From assembly GCA_004335835.1 (NCBI GenBank), contig RWJK01001661.1, positions 62,001-126,000 of the forward strand: a stretch of 64,000 nucleotides of DNA, read 5' to 3'. Each line of letters starts with the position of its first letter. Position 1 is the first letter of the stretch. The translations under genes were made by a program, and so were the position numbers. The notes under the pieces were generated by a model that ran no database searches, was not told where the DNA came from, and was given only the letters and a program-made list of their open reading frames with translations. Positions 10,313 to 19,484 of the stretch are shown in pieces. Source of the DNA: Scenedesmus sp. ARA3. Lineage: Eukaryota; Chlorophyta; Chlorophyceae; Sphaeropleales; Scenedesmaceae.

Positions 10313-13300
10313 ATGAGTGTCAGGAGCGGGTCTCAGATGTCCGGCTCTCAGCGGGGTGGAGGCTTGAACGTTCCACAGGTTAGACACACGAAAACTGTAG
10401 CTGTGTCCTTCATGAAGCAGCTGGATTTCTGCTTGCAGACCGGCGCATGATGCTCTGCCAGCTGGCCTGCCAGCATGACTTTCCTGCAAGTGCAGACACA
10501 CAGCAATCATGCTTGCTGCATGCAGGTGGCTCGCATCCTGCCTGGTCCTGCAGGCAAGCTGCAGCAGCTGGCTGCAGCTGGCGCGCTGCAGCAAGCCACG
10601 CCAGAGGCACTGGGTTTGCGTGATTGCGGCAGCACCAGCAGCAGCACTGCAGACAACACCTTTTCGCTGGATGTATGCTTCCAGTCGGCAGTGTGGTGCA
10701 GTGCACATGAGTTCACTGTGCAGCAGGAGGCACGAGCTGGTGCGTTGGCTGTTGAGTTTTTAGCCTACTATTCCTTGTGACAGCTAAGGGCCTTCTAACC
10801 TGTGTTGAACCGCAAAGGCAGCATACCCCTGTAGCAGCAGGCATTGCCGAGCAGTTGTGGCATACGCCACTGCTACAGCCGTGGTTATCCTTGTCCTGCA
10901 AGGCCGTGCATCACAGCAGCAGCTCACTGGTTCCACGCGGAATCATGACGTTCACTCCAGTCATGCCACGCACATTGCAACCCTTGCAGGCACGGGCAGC
11001 CAGCTGCACACCATCAAATTGGCAAAGGGTGTGGCGCTGGGCAAGGTGCCACAGGTAGGCTGCAGCTGCTATGAAAGTAAAGAAGTTTTGGGGGCTGCAT
11101 GTGTGGCAGGGCTAAGCTACGCAGTGCAAGCATACACCAAATCAGTCACATCAAACCTCACATGTTGGTTGCTGTGTCTGCTGCTGGCAGTTGTTGGGAC
11201 AGTTGAGGCGATATGCTGCTGAGCTGCACCTATTTTGCTGCTGCTGCTGCTGCTGCTGTGCAGATGCTGGTGATGTTGAGCTCATTTCAGCCTTCAGGGA
11301 CCAACAGTGCCTTTGCCAAAGTCAAGGTGGGGCTGCTCCTAACCAATGCCACCATTGCTGGGCAACAACTGTCAATGCTAGTGTCACAGCAGTGCAAGCA
11401 GCATGCACACACATGACGACCCCTCTGCAGCAACTCTGCACGGTGTTTGTGCCGTATGTATGTGCTGCTACACGCTGTCTTTGCCGTTGGAAACTTCACA
11501 GTACTGCTTTGCTGACCTGTCGTGTTTGATGTCTGCAGGATCCCACTGGCAGTATGGGTGCAGCCCTGCACAGCAGTGTGCTGCAGCAGCAGGCTGCGCT
11601 GGGCCCTGGCTGTGTGCTGCTGCTGCAGCAAGTGTCGGTGTTCACGCCCGCACCAGGCACAACCTACGCAGCTGTCACCGCACGCAACATAGTGCGGGTG
11701 AGCATATGGGACTCCACCGCGTTTGTTGCACTGGCTTACGCTTCCTGCTTAGCCACTGCTGGTGTATGATGCAGGCGATTGATCGCAGCAAATGCCAGCC
11801 TGATGTGCTAGATTACTTGATATGCATGTGCGGCTGACTCCAAGGCGACTGCTGACCTTGCATGGCTGCTGCAGGTGTGGGGCGCTGAGTCACCGCAGGA
11901 CAGAATACGCAACGCGCAGCATGCACAGCAGCAGCAGCCCTGGACTCAGCAGCAGCAGCAGGTGCAGCCACCAGCCGCAACAGGTCAGCTTGGCCAGCAG
12001 CAGGTACACCAGCAGCAGCAGCAGCAGCAGCAGCATGGCACAGCTAGAGGCCCGTCGCAGCAGCAGCAGGGAATATTGCCACCTGCTGCAGGCAGGGCCT
12101 CACTGCTGCCTCCAGCCAGCCCGCATCTGCAAGTGCTGAACAGTCAGCGGCAGCGGCGCACCAGCCTAAGGCAGCAGCCAGGCATGCATGTGCAGGTGCC
12201 TCATGCTAGTCAGCTGCAAGAAGAGCAAAGTGAAGTGAGCCCAGCTGCTAGCTTGGGATTGGGCGCAGCAGCAAGCCGTCAATCTGCTGGTGTTGCTGGT
12301 GCTGGCGGCACGCCTGCTCCTGCTGCTGGCTTTTTTGGTGACGCTCGTAGCAGAGGCGTTGCAGCACAGCAGCAGCAGCAGCAGAGTGCTCCAGGCAGCG
12401 CAGCACGCGGCAGCATGCCACCTCCTCCGCCAAGGATGCAGCCGTCTACTTTCCGGGGACAAGTGCAGCGGCTGCAGCAGCAGCCAGGGCAGCAGCAGCA
12501 GCAGCAAGCAGGCTTGAACACTAGCCAGCAGGGCTCCGCAGCAGGTGGCTTAGCAGAGCTGTTTGCTAGCCAAAAGGCGCCAGGTGGCATGATGGGAGCC
12601 ACCACTACTGGAGCCACTACGCAGCAGCAGCAGCAGTACAATGCCAGCCAGCGGTCACAGCAGGGGGGGGAGAGCCAGCCGCACAGTCAGCAGCCAATCA
12701 CAGGCGGCCCGCAGCAGCCAGCTGCACGCAGCACGCTGCCGTACCAGCTACAGCAGCAGCGGCGGGCGCCTGCAGCTGCAGCAGCAGCTGGCCCAGCAGC
12801 CAGAGCACATGGCTCACTGCAGCATGATAATGGCATGGATATTGATGCTTTGGAAGCTGGTGATGATGATGATGCAATGGATGATGTGGTTGCTGCCATA
12901 TTTGGCAGCCAGATGCCGCCACTAGCAGCAGGTGGCACAGCATCCCAGCAGCAGCAGCAGCAGCCTGGCAGGCACATCCAGACAGCTGCTGCAGGTGCAG
13001 AGCTAGGCCCCAACCAAAAGCGTTTCAAGCCAGCAGCAGCACTTGGCGGTGCTGTAACTGGAGCTGTGTTGCCGGGAAACGGCGCATCAGCAGCTTGGGG
13101 CCTTCAGCAGCAGGGCAAGCCGCCGGGCAGCAGCGCATCTAAGGCTGCCAGCGGTGGTGGCCCTGTGTTTGGTGCTGCGAGTGGGAGCAGCTTCGGCGCA
13201 CAGCAGCAGCAGCAGCAGCGGTTGGTGCCGCCGGCTTCCCCAGCAGTATCAGCTGCAGGCAGTGCAGCAAGCGGTGCTGGCCTAGGAAGCTGCCCGGGGT

Positions 13301-13458
13301 CAGCCAAGGTGCCATTAGCAATAAGGCCATTCGCTGCTACAGCAGCAGCAGCGTCAGGCGGTGGGCTTGGCAGGGGCCAGCCGCTGCTGCATGGCCGGCA
13401 GGCGGTCAACCTTCTGGATGATTTGCTGGGTGAAGATTTGGAGGAGCTCGATGGGTGA
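10313..13458 (+). CDS. HROB/MCM8IP-type homologous recombination OB-fold protein
   Basis: In animals HROB binds MCM8-MCM9 and stimulates helicase-dependent DNA synthesis in homologous recombination. Exons: 10313-10378 (MSVRSGSQMSGSQ...), one from 10526 (VARILPGPAGKL, the PGPAG motif of the family) with an uncertain 3' end, one ending at 11054 (KLAKGVALGKVPQ) with an uncertain 5' end, then 11264-11326 (MLVMLSSFQPSGTNSAFAKVK), 11539-11697 (DPTGSMGAALH... GPGCVLLLQQVSVFTPAPG) and 11875-13458. The core reads K..VP..LV.I.SF..S..D..F..KDPTG.M, then a G..LLL..V.VF.P segment, as in the DUF4539 OB fold. The last exon adds over 500 residues of Gln/Ala/Ser-rich low complexity, with GMDIDALEAGDDDD and a final NLLDDLLGEDLEELDG. 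It is divergent from HDAC, which starts about 460 bp away. Confidence 0.75.
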
Positions 13459-13947
13459 TGCAGCTGAGCACACACGTGATGCAGCATGACAGTATCGTTC
13501 ATGCTCTTGTATTCAGATCAGGCCGGAGTTGGCAACTGTTCCTTGAGCCTGACACTGGCCCCAAAGGGCGAAGTTATGGCACAAGGTTGCACGTGGCTCC
13601 CTTTCATCCCACTTTCGCCCTCCGCAGTGACAGGGTCGTTGGCTCTTTTTACAGGCGTTGTCACCAGCTGAAAACAGCTGGTTAAATGTGCCAGAGGTAA
13701 CTGGCTTTTGGGCGTATCTAGTAGCAGACCTCACCGTTGAGGCGTTAACGCGGTTCATGATGCAGCACATGACCCAATCATAATCAGCTGCTGCCTGGTT
13801 TGCCCACTCCAGCAGCCACTCCATACAAGCGTGACAGCCAGGGCCCTCAGTGCCCAAATGCACACCGTCTGACACCTACAGCGCGGATTATACTGCCACA
13901 GGTGGCAGCAAGCCCACACAGCAACGGTTGGACGTGACACACACCGG

Positions 13948-13977
13948 TGTAACATCCACGGTACCGTGGATGTTACA
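13948..13977. repeat. Perfect 30-bp palindrome
   Basis: The arm TGTAACATCCACGGT is followed immediately by its exact reverse complement, with no loop. It is preceded by the 10-bp palindrome ACACCGGTGT at 13941-13950. Possible roles are a cruciform, a binding site, or the fused ends of a small element; none is demonstrated. Confidence 0.9.
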
Positions 13978-14207
13978 TCCTCAGCTGATGCAAGCACCAC
14001 TGATAGCGTGCATGCGTCAGACATCACGCAAGTGCACGACCTCTTGTCAGATGATGACAGGACACGTTTCGTGAACACGCCAGCCAGCTGGTGCTCAGCT
14101 GAAGCACTACCATGGTGCCTCTGCCGCCGCCTCCATCCCTGCAGGCACCTCCTGCCCCTTCCAATCCTCCCAAACCATCTTCTCCTTCGTCCGCAGCCCC
14201 TCCAGGC

Positions 14208-14330
14208 GTGCACACTCATATTCACGCTTGGAAGGTCCTCGGCTTTTTGCTGCAGCCCCTCAAGGAGCGGCCCCTCATATCCACACTTGGAAGTCGCTTC
14301 TCCTACACACCTTGCGCACCCTCCTCTGCC
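14208..14330 (-). repeat. Two degenerate copies of the AP-2 mu terminal exon end
   Basis: 14271-14330 repeats the true 3' end at 14345-14404: plus-strand CTCATATCC(G/A)CACTTGGAAG is shared, including the stop codon and the preceding VCKSGDFQVRI-like codons. 14208-14240 is a shorter, more diverged third copy. They lie just past the stop codon, in the AP-2 mu 3' flank. Confidence 0.75.
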
Positions 14331-14353
14331 TGCATGCGTGCTTGCTCGCGGCC

Positions 14354-17300
14354 TCATATCCGCACTTGGAAGTCGCCGCTCTTGCACACCTTGCGCACCC
14401 ACTTCTCCACGCTGTAGGCGGGGCCCTGCCGCCGCTCCGTGATCTTCAGGTACATCACGCGCAGCCCGCTGGCGCTGAACATGGGCACCTGCGGGTGATC
14501 GTGACATATATTCGAATGAGTGACACATCTTTGTATTTCGATAAAACTCCAGGTACATCACGCGCAGCCTGCTGGCGGAGAACATGGGCACCTGCGGGTG
14601 AATGAATCCAAGTATACCGACGCCACAGTTCACCGCCAAAAGGTAGCAGCAGCGCCAGCAAGCCACAACACTCATGTTTCTTGAACTCAAACCCACCTGG
14701 AAGCTCATGCTAATGGGCGGGCACATTGCCACGGCCCAAACATATCAGCAGCGCCACTAACCAAGCCTTACAACCCATGGTTTTGAATGATACCCACCTG
14801 GAAGCTCATGCTGATGGGCGGGCGCGGCCAGGGCTTGCGCTCCTTGGTGGTGGACACCATGGACACCTCCGTGCGCAGGTTGTGCTCGCATGCACCGCTG
14901 AAGCGCTTGATCTTCCACACCTGAGAAGCGGCAGCAGCCAGGCAGCAGCCCGGTAGAGCCTATCAGCAGTGGCAAGTGATGACAAGCTGTGTGCATACCT
15001 TCTCCCACGAGATGCCATGCATGCCACCGCTTGCAACAGTGCAAGGCAGTGCAAATGTTCTTGCGCAGATGGCTCGTGTATGGCACCAGCCACGCAGCGA
15101 GCTGCTTGGCTGCCGGACTTGCTGGCGCTTCCCTGTGCTGAACTATGCTGTGCAATCAAAGCTGATTAGGTTGTGTACATTTGCTGCGTGGCACGATATG
15201 GGTCAAGGCAAACCCCACCAAACACCAAGGGCAGTCCAACCCTCTCTCCACCCACTCACAATGGCTTTCTTGGTGGCGTCGTACTTGGCCTTCCCACTCG
15301 TCACCACGATGTTGCACTTTGCGGTGTAGTCGGGCACTGGCACCAGCACCACCGTGTTGAGCGCAAACATCTTGGCCCCAAACAGGCTGCGCACGCTCAC
15401 GTTGGCCTCCAGCCGCGTGCGGCCCAGCTCCTTTACCACTGGGATGACCTTGAAGGGCACGTTGATGCCCTCGCTGGTGCGGTAGCTGCGGGGGTTGGGG
15501 AGAGCGGCACCAAGCAGACGTATAGCAGTGTGAGGACAGCAGGCAGAGATGAAGTGCGTGTTCCGCCTTCAGCACGGAGATGTTGATGCCCTCGCTGGTG
15601 CGGTAGCTGCAGAAAAGGTGAGGCAACAGACACAGCAAGGGAGATGTGAGCGCAGCAGCAAGCAGAGATACAGCCCAGACCCACTGCTTGCAGCCCGCGC
15701 CTATGCCCGTCCGCTGCAGTGGCGGCAGGAGCCAAGAACGTCAAGCAGCATGAGAACAGGCAAGGGTGCGGCCCAGCTCCTTCACCACTGGGATAACCTT
15801 GAAGGGCACGTTGATGCCCTCGCTGGTGCGGTAGCTGCAGAAATGGTGGGGCAGCAGACACGGCAAGGAGCGTGTGAGCGCAGCAGCAAGCAGAGATACA
15901 GATCAGACCAACTGCTTGCAGCCAGCGCCTATGCCCGTCCGGTGCAGTGGCGGCAGCAGCCAAGAAGGTCAATCATTGTGAAGTCAACACAGTGTGCGGC
16001 CCAGCTCCTTGACCACTGGGATGACCTTGAAGGGCACGTTGATGCCCTCGCTGGTGCGGTAGCTGCAGGAAGCAGCAACGCCATGAGGTCAAGTGATTGT
16101 GCATTGAGCAACCGCAGCGCGCCTAAGCGACCAACACATCACACCAGTTCCTCTGCAACCAATCCCTGCAGTCCTGCGGCCAATCGCTCACCGCATGAGC
16201 TCGAACTCGCCGTCTGGCGGGATGAAGGTCGCCACCTGCAAGGCCTCAAGCATGCAGCACCCAAACGCCCCTCACCGATGCTCCCTCAGCGCACACCGGC
16301 GAACACACCCAACACAAACATCATGCGCACAAAATGTACCCATCCGTGCGCTGGCCACCCACCACGCACGCATTTCACCACACAACATGTGAGTGTGTCC
16401 CTATGCGACTGCAGTCCTTTGAGTGAACCCGCTCACCGCATGAGCTCGAACTCGCCGTCTGGCGGGATGAATGTGACCACCTTGCTTTGCTCGTATGCCC
16501 CCAGGTTGACGCACTGGTGGAAGGTCACGTCTTCAAGCGCCTCGTTCAGCCCAAGGCGCAGCTCTGGCATGTCGCTCAGCTTGCACTTCATGAGCACCTT
16601 GCCGGCCACATCGTTGCGCAGCACGGCGCCTGCAAAGCGGCACAATCAGGCAGAGGGGCACAGGCTGTGTCAGCAGGTGCAGCTTGGCGCATGTCGCTCA
16701 CCTTGCACTTCATGAGCACCTTGCCGGCCACATCATTGCGCAGCACAGCGCCTGCACAGGCACATATCAGAACAGATGAAATTATTGGTGATGAAATGCA
16801 AGTGTTTAATGAGAGGAGTTCACGGCACTCCGGATGAGTTGCAGCTGCGGCGCGTCGCTCAGCTTGCACTTCACGCAAGAAGCATGTCACAAAAAAATGT
16901 GACCGCACATCCAGCCATCCTCATTCGTGCTACTCAGCAGCAAGTTGACCTCCTCCACGAAGAGAAAACAACCCACAGGCTGTGGTGCTAGCCAGGTACA
17001 CACCTCAGGCTTATCATAACCTTGTCAGCAGCTGGCAGACACTTGACAGCAGCACAGCGCCATCACCTTCCTAAGCACAACATTCGACTCCCGCTTCGCT
17101 CGCACGCTTACATTTCAATTTGCAAAGTTTCAGTCACCAACAGCAGCATATTGCCCATTCTAACCATCAACCCACCTGTGCTGCTCAGCAGCAGGTTGAC
17201 CTCCTCCACAATGTCCAGGAAGACCTCGTTGCTGCTGTACTTGAGCCCGGGACGCCGCCAGCTCACCGCGCCAGTCACAGTCAGCGTCGCGTTGCGCGCC

Positions 17301-18081
17301 TGCTGCGTGGACGACGCCTGCGGGCACGGCGCAAGGCAGCACAGCACACACAATAGCTTTGAGTTTTGCTACCAGCTGACCGCATGCCTCAAGCATGTAT
17401 GCCATGCTGCTGTAACAGCTGGCCACGCTGCCTCCTGTACCTGCTGAACCCTGCGGTGGCTGCCACCAAGCCATCTTCAACTCTCCCGCCAAAACATGGC
17501 TGCCACCAAACCACTCCAGACTCTCCCGCCAAACAGAAGCCTCTCACCGCGTCCAGCTCGCTGCGCACGCCCTTCTGCAGGATGAAGCTCTTCAGTGCTG
17601 CCGGCTCTGTGAGCTGCGGGAAGCCGTAGTCCATGGTCTCATCAAGCAGCTCGTAGATGAGCACAAAGTTGCGCTTCACGCTGCTCTCGTTCAGCGCGCC
17701 CTCAAAGTAGGAGCGCAGCAGGTCCACGAGCTGCACAGCAGCGTGGGGAGCAGCACGCAGGGGCAAGCGCAAGCGAGCATGGGGTGAGGTGGCTGGGGCG
17801 ACACAGCTCTTTTGCATGGCATGCACTACCAATTTGAAGCATGAAGGGTGCTGTGCCTCTGTCGCGTCGTAAGGTTCCTTCCTTTGCGCATCCAGGCATC
17901 CGCCACAGCTGAGTGCTACCACTGTTGCTGCTTCTGCTGCTGCTGCTGCTGCTGCTGCCAAGTTGTTTCTGCTGTTGCTACACAGCTCTGCATCCGCTGC
18001 TCGCCGACGTCATGAATACCGCTGCTGCTGCCGCTGCTGCTGCTCCTGCTACAAGGGCGCTGCACCCGCTGCTAGTACAGA

Positions 18082-18116
<35 letters not shown>

Positions 18117-18761
18117 GTTGCTGCTATCCGAGGTCATGAACACCACTACTACTGCTGCTGCTACAACAGCGCTGCTGCTGCTGCTCACCGAGGTCATGAA
18201 TTTGAAGGCCATCATCACGTTTGCGTTGTTGCGCGTGACCATGAGGATGTACAGGTCGGCGTGGCGCAGGTACATGAAGGTGCAGCTGCCAAGCGTGCGC
18301 ACAGGCGTCTGCAGGCTGGCTGACTCGCCTTTGCTGTTCAAGATCTGCGTCCTGAAGTTCTCTGCCATGTCGCGCCTGCATGCGGCAGCAGCAGGATGTT
18401 AAAGGGGTTGATGCTGTGTTGGGTGTGGTTGAGGCTGTTGCGGTGTGACGCTGTGTTTTGAGGCTGGCGATGCTGTGTGTGCTTGCAGGGTGTGTTTGCA
18501 GCTGCTGGAGCTCGCAGGACAACAGCATCAAAGCCAGCTGCCTTGAAGTGTCCTGCAAGCTGCTGCGCAATGCAGCTCCCTGCTGCATGCCGCACAGTGT
18601 ATGCCGGGTGCTGCTCGTGTAGCGCCTTGCTCTGCATCAGCAAGCAATGTGTGGGGCACATGCTGCAGGCACACTCACTCCACGTCATCTCTGTATCGCC
18701 GCTCTATTAGGATGTCTCCCCTTAAGTTCATAAAGTAGATGGCCGCACAGCAGTGCGCCAT
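14354..18761 (-). CDS. AP2M: AP-2 complex subunit mu (clathrin adaptor)
   Basis: The mu subunit recognises tyrosine-based cargo signals in clathrin-mediated endocytosis at the plasma membrane. Eight exons: 18761-18679, 18375-18189, 17730-17548, 17317-17176, 16629-16437, 15485-15260, 14920-14798 and 14488-14354, 423 residues, phases closing exactly. The longin part reads AIYFMNLRGDILIERRYRDD, then NFVLIYELLDE. The mu homology domain has VSWRRPGLKYSSNEVFLD, FIPPDGEFELMRYRTSEG, FKVIPVVKELGRTR, SLFGAKMFALN, KAKYDA, VWKIKRFSG, PRPPISMSFQVPMFSASGLR and KWVRKVCKSGDFQVRI. The VKELGRTR and FGAKMFAL segments match AP-2 rather than AP-1 mu. Length is typical. Edges of exons 2, 4, 5, 6, 7 and 8 are repeated in adjacent introns or 3' flank. 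It is divergent from TFIIS. Confidence 0.95.
14546..14594 (-). repeat. Copy of AP-2 mu exon 8 start in intron 7
   Basis: The plus-strand run GTACATCACGCGCAGC followed by GAACATGGGCACCTGCGGGT repeats the true exon 8 beginning at 14451-14495. On the sense strand it includes the CCCGCAG/GTGCCC acceptor junction and codes VPMFS-like residues, with two substitutions. Confidence 0.8.
14690..14728 (-). repeat. Copy of AP-2 mu exon 7 end in intron 7
   Basis: The plus-strand CCCACCTGGAAGCTCATGCT and the following GGGCGGGC repeat 14793-14825, the 3' end of exon 7 with its donor (sense AGCTTCCAG/GTGGGT). One base differs in the shared core. Confidence 0.8.
15577..16068 (-). repeat. Three copies of AP-2 mu exon 6 start in intron 5
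   Basis: The 5' end of exon 6 (real copy 15485 downward) recurs at 15609-15577, 15838-15765 and 16068-15995. Each has its own acceptor CTGCAG/CTACCGC and codes YRTSEGIN; the two longer copies continue to FKVIPVVKELGR. The shortest diverges after GIN. The intervening sequence is itself repeated (tracts such as CTATGCCCGTCC), giving a unit of about 230 bp. Confidence 0.85.
16186..16235 (-). repeat. Copy of AP-2 mu exon 5 end in intron 5
   Basis: Plus-strand GCTCACCGCATGAGCTCGAA and the adjoining CTCGCCGTCTGGCGGGATGA repeat 16431-16470, the exon 5 3' end and donor (sense ATGCG/GTGAGC). The copy codes PPDGEFELMR. Confidence 0.85.
16690..16875 (-). repeat. Two copies of AP-2 mu exon 5 start in intron 4
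   Basis: The copy at 16754-16690 carries acceptor TGTGCAG and codes AVLRNDVAGKVLMKCK. A C-to-G change then turns the exonic AAGCTGAGC into AAG/GTGAGC, a consensus donor. A shorter copy at 16875-16851 shares GTGAAGTGCAAGCTGAGCGA-like sequence. The real exon starts at 16629. Confidence 0.8.
16931..16960 (-). repeat. Copy of AP-2 mu exon 4 end in intron 4
   Basis: Plus-strand CTCAGCAGCAAGTTGACCTC and CTCCACGA repeat 17183-17212 of exon 4 (CTCAGCAGCAGGTTGACCTC), which codes EEVNLLLS. Confidence 0.7.
17459..17536. repeat. Two-copy intronic repeat in AP-2 mu intron 3
   Basis: GGCTGCCACCAA followed by ACTCTCCCGCCAAA occurs twice in tandem, with a unit of about 40 bp, in the intron between exons 3 and 4. 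Confidence 0.6.
17995..18150 (-). repeat. Echoes of the AP-2 mu exon 2 donor in a CTG-rich intron
   Basis: The exon 2 end (sense TTCATGACCTCG/GTGAGC at 18197-18184) is echoed at about 18012 (GACGTCATGAATACC on the plus strand) and 18132 (GAGGTCATGAACACC), each flanked by CTG/CTA runs. These copies are short and weaker than the other echoes. Confidence 0.55.
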
Positions 18762-19484
18762 GGTGTGTTTGTGAGCCCTGCTGGGCTGACCGCTGCTGTT
18801 TGTCCTGCAGTGCTATACCAGTACTGCCCAGGTGCTGCAGTCAGCCTGTGCTGAGTGATCAGTGCCGCCTGCGTGCTACATGTACTTCGATTAACTGCGG
18901 GTACCGATGCTCTGCTGCGTGCACTCCGGGTGTCAACGATACGTCCTGTGCAAAGCACAGTAGAGGCTGGTCAGCAGCTCAGGCAGGTCCTGACTGGTCT
19001 GTCAAGCTATTCAGCGCAGTTGCTTGTTATGTTGTGTGGACGGATCAAAGTGAACTGGCATAGCCTTGCACTCCAAGGGGCGTAAGAGCGAACAAAAGCC
19101 TTGGCTAGGTGACAAAGTCCAACAGAACAACCAACTCCGCACTTACAAGTAATTCAGGGTCTATCATTAGTACTTGGTTGGTTCGACTTAGTGCACTTCC
19201 GTGTCCTATGCTACTGTCTACCCTGCTGTTGTGAACACACTCACGCTGGCGAGCTTCGGTTGCTGCTCTCGTTTGTCGTGCATCAGCTGCCTCAATTGAC
19301 GATTGCAACGTAACTACAGAATAAGCAGTAAAAAACGTGCGAACTTGCATGATCCCCCTGCAATGAGGGTACAGCACTACTTCTGGCAGCAGCAGCAACA
19401 GCAGTAGGACAGCACACCTCAGGCAGCAGCCAGAGCAGAACTCCATTGCTTAGCATCACAAACAGCAATCACCAACAGCCCTTC
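18762..19484. promoter_or_regulatory. Shared upstream region of AP-2 mu and TFIIS
   Basis: This is 723 bp between divergent starts. No coding block, TATA box or repeat was recognised. It is less repeat-rich than most of the window. Confidence 0.4.

Larger units (their letters stand above)
13459..14353. other. Convergent intergenic region with AP-2 mu 3' end copies
   Basis: HROB and AP-2 mu converge here. The right part holds two degraded copies of the AP-2 mu terminal coding segment (14208-14240 and 14271-14330). A perfect 30-bp palindrome lies at 13948-13977. I find no supported gene in 13459-13940. Confidence 0.5.
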
